A stretch of 64,000 bases of DNA from Tillandsia leiboldiana (Eukaryota; Streptophyta; Magnoliopsida; Poales; Bromeliaceae): the NCBI GenBank assembly GCA_029204045.2, contig JAQNDB010000232.1:1-64000 (forward strand), in the 5' to 3' direction. A model generated the notes under the pieces. The model searched no databases. It had not been told where the DNA came from and was given only the letters and a program-made list of their open reading frames with translations. Positions within the stretch are counted from its first letter, which is position 1; each line of letters opens with the position of its first letter. Made by a program: the position numbers and the translations under genes. Shown in pieces: positions 57,903 to 64,000 of the stretch.

Positions 57903-58667
57903 TCAAGCCAAATCAGAACTGTCTGAGCTAGTATCGTCTATCTTGTTCAAGATTCCTTTCAGCATTCGCGATAATTTGGAACATTTCTTTTTCATCTGTT
58001 TTTGGTCAGCGGCCATTTGTCGGAGACCTAATGCCAATCTCTCTTGGTCAGCAGAAAGTCTTCTTTGGTCCTGATGAATGGCGGCCAATACAGTAGCTGC
58101 TAGAGCGTTTCTCTTGGAAGTCGTTGGACGAGTTGTAGAGGCAGATGATGCATGCTGGTCTTCAGTCCATGCGGATTCGCTAGGTACAGAGTATGCTCTA
58201 GAGAGGGATTCAGTAATTTGAATTCCACTTCCCTCTTCATTTTCCTTAATCCTAGCCGAGCTGATAAAGTCTTGTGGAGGTGCTTGGCTAGCAGCTGGTT
58301 GCTCAATGGAGATTCCTTGAGCACACCTTCTTTTGCAAGCAACACCTTTTCTTCTTGTCTTCCCAGAGGTTTCTTCTATTGGGGCTTTGCCCTTTTCAGC
58401 AGTAGTAGGCTTTGAAGCTTCAGCAGTTGCTTTCCCTTTGGAGATAATGGGGACAGTTCCCTCGATTTCGATGTTATCCCAGTCAATCGACTCCGTCTCT
58501 GATTCAGTGTCAGAATCATCCTTAGTCTTCTTCGCTTTCTTAGCCTTCTTAGGCTTGGCAGTATCCTTGACATGTACCATGGCAGCAAGTAGGAAAATAA
58601 TCCAAGTGATCACCATTTTGATTGCTAGTGAAAAATGTATCCTGTGAAGACCAACTCTAGAACACAT
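57903..58667 (-). CDS. Candidate Sirevirus envelope-like ORF (254 codons), partial or decayed
   Basis: Located between the (unseen) pol and the polypurine tract, where some Sireviruses carry an envelope-like ORF. From its N-terminus: a hydrophobic stretch of about 15-20 residues (MVITWIIFLLAAMVHV) that could span a membrane or act as a signal, a Lys-rich KPKKAKKAKK run, an acidic Asp/Glu/Ser region (DSDTESETES), a low-complexity Ala/Thr/Pro part, and a C-terminal helix-prone stretch (DQERLALGLRQMAADQKQMK) ending in Ser/Asp repeats. No receptor-binding or fusion function can be read from it. It might instead be a captured host fragment or the tail of a longer protein. The start codon is the first ATG only. 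Confidence 0.5.
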   Translation of the reverse strand: MCSRVGLHRIHFSLAIKMVITWIIFLLAAMVHVKDTAKPKKAKKAKKTKDDSDTESETESIDWDNIEIEGTVPIISKGKATAEASKPTTAEKGKAPIEETSGKTRRKGVACKRRCAQGISIEQPAASQAPPQDFISSARIKENEEGSGIQITESLSRAYSVPSESAWTEDQHASSASTTRPTTSKRNALAATVLAAIHQDQRRLSADQERLALGLRQMAADQKQMKKKCSKLSRMLKGILNKIDDTSSDSSDLA

Positions 58668-59095
58668 GATAAATTGTTAATTTTCAAAGATTTGAAAAAT
58701 TGTACCCAAACAATCATAATCATGTAGAGAGACTAAGAATCAAATTAGTTTTGCAAAAGGACTTTTAAAAATAGATCAATTGCATGATTTTCGAAAATCC
58801 CCATTATATGCCGTAAAACCGAATTTTTGAAATCGAAGACCAAAAATCCGTTTAACTTGGGAATACCTAGCATATAATCAAAACTAATCTACCCAGAGTT
58901 CTAATTTCAAAAGAAATTTGATCAAAAACCATCCACAAACGAAATCGATCCAAGAAATTCATCACGTTTGAGGAGGAAAAAGAAAAACGGTGAAAAACCG
59001 AGATTTTGATCAATAAAACTTACTTGTATTCGAAGAACTTGAGTTTGGAAAGCTCCAAGGTGCAATAGTTCTAGAGAGAGAGGCTCTAGAGACTT
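58668..59095 (-). other. Non-coding leader-like stretch upstream of the envelope-like ORF
   Basis: AT-rich, no frame. On the sense strand ACAAGTAAGTTTT (about 59018-59032) matches a plant 5' splice-site consensus, downstream of the promoter-like module at 59100-59260. The ORF begins about 350 bases further on. A matching acceptor could be any pyrimidine-rich AG before the ORF; I could not fix one. Confidence 0.4.
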
Positions 59096-59099
59096 GAGA

Positions 59100-59260
59100 A
59101 CAAAAGATTAAGGTAAAAGAAATCAAAACCCTCTTGTTCTTATTAAAACCCTAGCCGTGATCCGGATCGGATCGAGATTTCGATCCGGATCGGCCAGCCG
59201 CAGGAAGAAGCCTGCGTTCGGGATTCGGATCACCTTGCCCGATCCGAATCGGCTCCAACT
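59100..59260 (-). promoter_or_regulatory. Internal LTR-like palindrome and leader module
   Basis: Holds GATCCGGATC twice and the diverged TTCGGGATTCGGATC and GATCCGAATC, the motif set of the LTR U3, followed on the sense strand by CTAGGGTTTTAATAAGAAC and an AG/CT-rich leader. In the LTRs the same palindromes precede CCTAGGGTTTCTAACC and the TATA box. It lies inside the element body, upstream of the envelope-like ORF. Confidence 0.5.
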
Positions 59261-60016
59261 TTTTCTTCAGAAAAATTTAGAAAAATTTCATAAGATCCAG
59301 AAAAAGTATGTAAGCACAATTGTATATCAACTTTAAACAAAAATCATCGTTTCATACAACAAGAATTAGATTATGCCAAATCTATCAGTAATATCCAAAA
59401 ATGAAACGAGAATTTACAAAAATTAAATCCCTTAAAGTTGAACACCTTCAATTACATCTAACTTGATCTTATGAGTAATGCCTTTATCAAATCATCAATT
59501 CAGTAAAGAAAATGAAATACAAAGATCAATAGATGTTTGAAATCCCAAATATGGTAGATAATTTATCTAGACAATCTGTTGAAGAGAGTGGCTCTTTGAG
59601 CATCTTTCTTTAAAAAACCACCTTATACCAACCTTGAAATTTGACGGAGTCAAGTATTTCAACATGCATTTTACTTAATCAAAAATTGGACAACCATGCT
59701 TGGTATACATGTGGTAGCTGCACACAATACTCGGACGACCGAGGTGGTAGCTCTTTCCTCCATGTGGTGGTAGTTTTCACACTCCTCATGGGATGTAACT
59801 CTTCCCACATCTTTTGAGCATTTTACATTTCTTTGACTCCCCCTCAATTGGCTATCAATTATTTAAGATATAAAGTATTCAACCAAAAATTGATCTCGAT
59901 TTCATACTCGACTAAGCAGTCAAATAAGATAATGACTATACCAAGAGATCATTGAGAGAGAAATTGACTTTGATCACTCAGAAGATGATTTAATTAACAT
60001 AAATGATCATTGCAAC
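59261..60016 (-). other. Second Sirevirus internal non-coding region
   Basis: No frame. The block 59580-59815 (GAGTGGCTCTTTGAGCATC, TGTGGTGGTAGTTTTCACACTCC) is shared with 25750-26010 of the gag-only element. A further polypurine tract (TGAGGGGGAG) is at about 59838-59850. Ends at GCAAC, the target site of element F. Confidence 0.7.
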
Positions 60017-60081
60017 TGTCACGCCCCGGGGGTTTGGTTTAGCGGAAACGATTCATGAAAGTCGAATATTTGACGTGTAAA

Positions 60082-60115
<34 letters not shown>

Positions 60116-61094
60116 AAGAGAACCCCTCTTCCCCGGCAAGTGCCCAGACCCGCCACACATACAGGATCACTCTGCAAACGGACAGAGTCTCCCCTGCACG
60201 TGCACGGCGTAGCGTTCAGTGCATGTTCCAACATACGCAACCAATCAATCACAACAATCATTCACAAACAACCAGCATTCTAAGCTAATAAGGAAAACAT
60301 ATGGCCGATCAATTTGGAAAGGATAAATCCACAGTTTTGAAAGAGCGCCTACCCGGCGCTTACGTTTTGAAAGTTAGTTTCGAAATCAGCATAAATCCAC
60401 AAGGTTTGAAAACGGTGCCCACCCGACACCAAGTTTTGAAATCCCTTTCGCAATCCATAAATCCACAGGGTTTTGAAACCAGTGCCCACACGACACTTAG
60501 ATTTTAAAAACGGTTTTCGCAATCTTTTCTTTGGCTTTTGCCTTTTTTTTTTTTTTTTGATTTTCAAATGGCCAATGGGACTAAAAGGAAAAGTAACGCA
60601 CAAGGGGCACTAAATGCAACCCGTACCGAGATCCATGCCGACCCCACGAGGGTATCGCGAACCTCTCACATAGCTACAATGCAATGAAAAGCGAGAATGT
60701 AAGAAGAAATATAGTCCAAGGTCCCCAGCGACCCAGCTGCTCCTGTCCCGTCCTCACCACCGCCTACCTCTCCCCCCGTCTGAACCCTGTCACGAAGTGG
60801 GATGTCAGTGACGTAAAAATAGTAGAGCAGGAGAATGTAATAAAACAAACCGTGACGACGACCGGAGCAACCACTCCCCCCCCCAAGGAGGAAAAGCAAC
60901 CTGTACACCTGTATCCTGTAATACCCGGGCGCGTCGGACAACTAAACCGACGGCCCGCACCGTACCTGCAGAAACCCGACCACGTCGGACAACTAAACCG
61001 ACGGGTCGCACCGCTCGCACCTCGGCACCTCAACCCCACCACTAATAAGGGGCCCCACTACGTCACCTCGTGGGTATACACGGGTCAGAGACCA

Positions 61095-61140
61095 CTTTTC
61101 CGGAAAAGCGCACCCTTTGCGGTGGCCAAACCGCGGGTGC
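61095..61140 (-). other. Conserved gypsy-LTR palindrome and hairpin (element F)
   Basis: Perfect CTTTTCCGGAAAAG, one base, then GCACCC-TTT-GCGGT and ACCGC-GGGTGC arms, the reverse of the order in B and with the same spacing. Confidence 0.75.
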
Positions 61141-61589
61141 GCGTGTGGCAACCTCGAGCCAAGTAACCGTAACCACCATCATGTCAGCATCATAATATAA
61201 ATAACAAGAGTAATGCGGTAAAGTGCATGATAGAAAGCAAAGTAGTGAAACGCGCACTCGAAAGTGGCCCGCCGACATATAATGATTAAAAGAGAACAAC
61301 CGTCGGTAACCGACGCTAAACATTATAGGGGACCCACTAACACGCATAAGCTATCGCCCATCACTATTTAACCCCAGCACACTTAGAGTAGACCCCGTCC
61401 AATATGATAGAATTTAAAGGCTAGGACAAAGTAAATACCACCCACCTGTCACTTGTAGCGGTCAAGGTTCGACTTTCCTCGTGTCCCGACACGCTCGTCC
61501 GGGCTCACACCCTGTCGCAAGGGAAAATCAGCACTTAGATTTTAAAGAAGACGCGAACACGACCCTCCGTCTAACCCGGTTCGCGGCAC

Positions 61590-62100
61590 CCCGCCCGCAC
61601 ACGAGGCCGTGCGCGTGCCCAGCCCCGTGCGGGTCACTCCCGTACCGCGCGAGTCACCCCCGCACGTGCGGGTCACCCCCGCACGCAGGGCTGGGCGCAG
61701 GCCCGGCCCCGTGCGGGTCACCCCCCCGCACCGTGCGGGTCACCCCCGCACGTGCGGGTCACCCCCGCACGCGGGGCTGGGCGTGAGCCCGGCCCTGTGC
61801 GGGTCACCCCCGCACCGTGCGGGTCACCCCCGCACCGTGCGGGTCACCCCCGCACCGTGCGGTTCACCCCCGCATGCGGGGCTGGGCGTGAGCCCGGCCC
61901 CGTGCGGGTCACCCCCGCACCGTGCGGGTCACCCCCGCACGTGCGGGTCACCCCCGCACGCGGGGCTGGGCGCGTGCCCGGCCCCGTGCGGCCATTGCCC
62001 GCATGCGGGGCTGGGTGCATGCCCAGCCCCGTGCGGCCACTCCCGCATGCGGGGCTGGGTGTACGCCCAGCCCCGTGCGGCCACACGGTATGCCGCCCGC
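61590..62100. repeat. GC-rich minisatellite of element F LTR
   Basis: Units with CCGTGCGGGTCACCCCCGCAC (about 19-20 bases) alternating with GCGGGGCTGGGCGTGAGCCCGG; later units contain CCCGCATGCGGGGCTGG. Spurious frames on both strands. Confidence 0.85.
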
Positions 62101-62880
62101 TTGGGGGGGGGGGGGGAAATTCCGCACATGCGCCGGATTCCGAAGAATCCGTCGCCGGTGTTCCCTCCCCTTGACCCGGAACCCAACAACAAGAAGAAAA
62201 GAAAAACAAGAATCTACCAAGAACCGTAAAACTTCCGTCTCACCTCGGCTACGATGACGATGGTTGGGGGAGGAGGGATCGTCCGTTCTTGGGTGGCCGG
62301 TTCCGGGGAAGAAGGTTGAGCGGTGGTCTTTCCTTTCCTTGCTCGTTCCGCCGCGGTGCTCCACGCCGATCCACGCGAAGAGGAGGGTTTGGGAAAAACG
62401 CTCTTCTCCGTGCTCGGGGTATCGCGCGTTAAGATACGGGGAAAAAAAAAGGGTTCCTAAAACCTAAATCCCAAACGCCAGATTAATTAGCTGTTTTGGC
62501 ACGGTCGGACTAAACCGAAATTGGGGAAATAAAAGATTGGGCGAATGTGAACTGAGGTGGTTAAAACTCAAACCTCAAGCAAAGGGACGGTTTGAATTGG
62601 GGGCGAACCAGGGTCCGGTCTGCCTCGGTACATGTGGGAGTCGCCTGAACCGTATTAACCTTCTGGAATTTATTCCGGGAGATTCCGGAGTCGGAATCCA
62701 AAACCGATCGCGCCGCCGGTCTCCGTTTCGCGAGCTCTATTATCCAAAAATACCCGCGAGCCCCGACGGTCTGCCCAGAACGAAGGAAAAAAAATAAATC
62801 ACACCCCGGACCCCTTAGTCGGAAAAGGGTTCAATAAAATCGAAGGAAGGACCAAAAAGGGGAAACTTGCGGTTATTACA

Positions 62881-62893
62881 CCACTCACCTCTG
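62881..62893 (-). promoter_or_regulatory. Polypurine tract of element F
   Basis: Sense CAGAGGTGAGTGG directly before the LTR; the GTTTCG/CGAAAC inverted repeat is at about 62899-62918. Confidence 0.75.
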
Positions 62894-62916
62894 AAAACGA
62901 GTTTCGTCCTCGAAAC

Positions 62917-63999
62917 TTAAACCCGGGTGGCGGTGAAAAGGTCGGGGTAGTACTCCCTCATTCTAGATTCCAGCTCCCAAGTTGCTTCTCGCTCCTCATG
63001 GTTGCTCCAGAGTACCTTCACGTAGGGGATAGCTCGGTTCCGCAACGATTTGGTCTCCCTTGCCAGGATCCTCACAGGGGTTTCTTCGAAGCTTAGGTCC
63101 TCCTTAAGTTCGAGTGTAGAAGCATCCAGGACGTGTGAGGGGTCGGAGAGGTATTTCCGGAGCATCGAGACGTGGAAGACGTCGTGGACTCGGTCGAGGT
63201 TTGGTGGTAGGGCAAGGCGGTAAGCAACCGGGCCGATTCGCTCCAAGATCTCGAACGGCCCTACAAACCGTGGGCTCAGCTTGCCCCTCAGCCCGAACCG
63301 CTTAACTCCTCTGGACGGCGAGACCCGTAAGAAAACATGCTCTCCTACTTGGAATTCTAAGTCGCGGCGCCTTTGGTCCGCATAGCTCTTCTGGCGACTC
63401 TGGGCGGTCAGCAGGCGCTGTCTGATGAGGCGAACCTTCTCTTCCGTTTCCTCCACTAAATCGGGCCCCAAGAATTTCCGTTCTCCCATATCGTCCCTAC
63501 AAATCGGGGATCGGCAGCGTCTTCCATATAAGGCCTCGTAGGGCGCCATCTGGATGCTGGCTTGGTAGCTGTTGTTGTAGGCGAATTCCACGAGAGGTAG
63601 GTAGCGTGACCACCCGATCCCCCAATCTAGTACACAGGCGCGAAGCAGGTCTTCGAGGGTTTGTATCACACGCTCCGACTGTCCGTCCGTCTGAGGGTGG
63701 AAGGCTGTGCTGAACTGTAGTTTGGTTCCCATGGCCCGCTGAAGGCTCTGCCAAAATTTCGAGACAAAGCGCATGTCTCTGTCCGAGGTGATCGTTGCCA
63801 GCACTCCATGTAATCTCACGATCTCGCTGATATATGCTTGGGCTAACCGTTCTCGGGTCCAGGCCGTATGAATTGGCAGAAAGTGTGCTGACTTAGTTAA
63901 TCGGCCGACTACGACCCAAATTGCGTCGTGGCCCTGTGGTGAACGTGGGAAGCCCGTGACGAAGTCCATGGTGACTTGATCCCACTTCCACTCTGGCAC
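62917..63999 (-). CDS. pol: Element F pol, C-terminal part: integrase core and chromodomain (partial)
   Basis: An open frame of 360 codons from the window edge to the stop at 62917. It starts within the integrase (PEWKWDQVTMDFVTGFP), includes ITSDRDMRF and HPQTDGQSERVIQTLED (D35E spacing), the GPF/Y module (SPRFVGPFEILERIGPVAY) and the chromodomain (VKVLWSNHEEREATWELE). About 90% like element B by eye. WVVVGRLTKSAHF has Gly where A and B have Asp, outside the catalytic triad. The frame is intact over the part seen; the rest of gag-pol lies to the right. Confidence 0.92.
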   Translation of the reverse strand: MPEWKWDQVTMDFVTGFPRSPQGHDAIWVVVGRLTKSAHFLPIHTAWTRERLAQAYISEIVRLHGVLATITSDRDMRFVSKFWQSLQRAMGTKLQFSTAFHPQTDGQSERVIQTLEDLLRACVLDWGIGWSRYLPLVEFAYNNSYQASIQMAPYEALYGRRCRSPICRDDMGERKFLGPDLVEETEEKVRLIRQRLLTAQSRQKSYADQRRRDLEFQVGEHVFLRVSPSRGVKRFGLRGKLSPRFVGPFEILERIGPVAYRLALPPNLDRVHDVFHVSMLRKYLSDPSHVLDASTLELKEDLSFEETPVRILARETKSLRNRAIPYVKVLWSNHEEREATWELESRMREYYPDLFTATRV

Positions 64000-64000
64000 C

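Larger units (their letters stand above)
55898..60016 (-). mobile_element. 3' half of a second Sirevirus, with envelope-like ORF; truncated by element F
   Basis: A 1.29 kb 3' LTR, a polypurine tract and 2.8 kb of internal sequence on the minus strand; the rest (gag, pol, 5' LTR) would lie beyond element F, outside the window. Left flank TGGCC is half of the expected TSD. Shares internal blocks with the gag-only element (25750-26010). Confidence 0.88.
60017..62880 (-). repeat. 3' LTR of element F
   Basis: 2,864 bases. Includes a T27-A9 tract (60082-60117), the palindrome CTTTTCCGGAAAAG (61095-61108), the hairpin (61110-61140) and a GC-rich minisatellite (about 61590-62100). Confidence 0.9.
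60017..64000 (-). mobile_element. Element F: Tekay/Del-type chromovirus, 3' part, runs off the right edge
   Basis: 3' LTR 60017-62880, polypurine tract, and the pol C-terminus on the minus strand. It belongs near B (LTR start TGTAATAACCGC, same primer-end features), but its minisatellite and most LTR sequence differ. Inserted in the second Sirevirus at GCAAC. Confidence 0.9.

Overview
This is a gene-poor stretch of plant nuclear genome built almost entirely of nested LTR retrotransposons. Plant origin rests on: Ty3/gypsy chromovirus polyproteins of the Tekay/Del type with a C-terminal chromodomain; Ty1/copia gag of the Sirevirus type; primer-binding sites TGGTATCAGAG(A/C) complementary to plant initiator Met-tRNA; and a decayed plant mobile domain (PMD) gene. 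Species cannot be told from the sequence. I see no intact host gene, tRNA, rRNA, CRISPR array or bacterial-type signal. All coordinates and alignments were made by eye; ends marked by target-site duplications (TSDs) should be exact, others are good to a few bases.

Layout, left to right. (1) 2-10810: Tekay-type element A, minus strand, 2.8-2.9 kb LTRs and a frameshifted gag-pol, inserted in (2) 10811-13227: a minus-strand Sirevirus with truncated gag and one LTR. (3) 13228-14765: two gypsy LTR remnants (D', D+). (4) 14766-15892: PMD pseudogene, minus strand. (5) 15951-19829: decayed Tekay-type fragment E (LTR piece plus gag), split by a solo Sirevirus LTR (17675-18979, TSD GTGAC). (6) 19830-21365: reverse LTR D-, which receives the large nest. 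(7) 21366-55897: minus-strand element C-, its roughly 3.9 kb 3' LTR cut into four pieces by three insertions: a pol-less Sirevirus carrying only gag (23506-29738, TSD AGAAG), a solo B LTR (29946-32698, TSD GGCGG), and a complete pol-less gypsy element C+ (33280-54480, TSD CCACT). C+ in turn holds a near-complete young Tekay-type element B (37422-47909, TSD TCCTG). (8) 55898-60016: 3' half of another Sirevirus with a candidate envelope-like ORF, inserted in C-. (9) 60017-64000: 3' LTR and integrase/chromodomain end of a further Tekay-type element F, running off the right edge.

Insertion order from nesting is E, then D-, then C-, then C+, then B (five levels). LTR divergence by eye agrees: B about 0.1-0.2% substitutions, the gag-only Sirevirus about 0.5%, C+ about 0.9%.

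Most interesting signals: (a) in every Sirevirus LTR, an array of small hairpins in the transcribed leader with an invariant six-base loop (TGGATT on the sense strand) and stems whose two arms change together from unit to unit; (b) a hairpin, usually with a neighbouring 14-base palindrome, kept in nine LTR copies of otherwise diverged gypsy families; (c) the young gag-only Sirevirus with an open 655-codon gag; (d) an LTR-like palindrome/leader/splice-donor module inside the second Sirevirus, upstream of its envelope-like ORF; (e) GC-rich minisatellites of related sequence inside the LTRs of several gypsy families.
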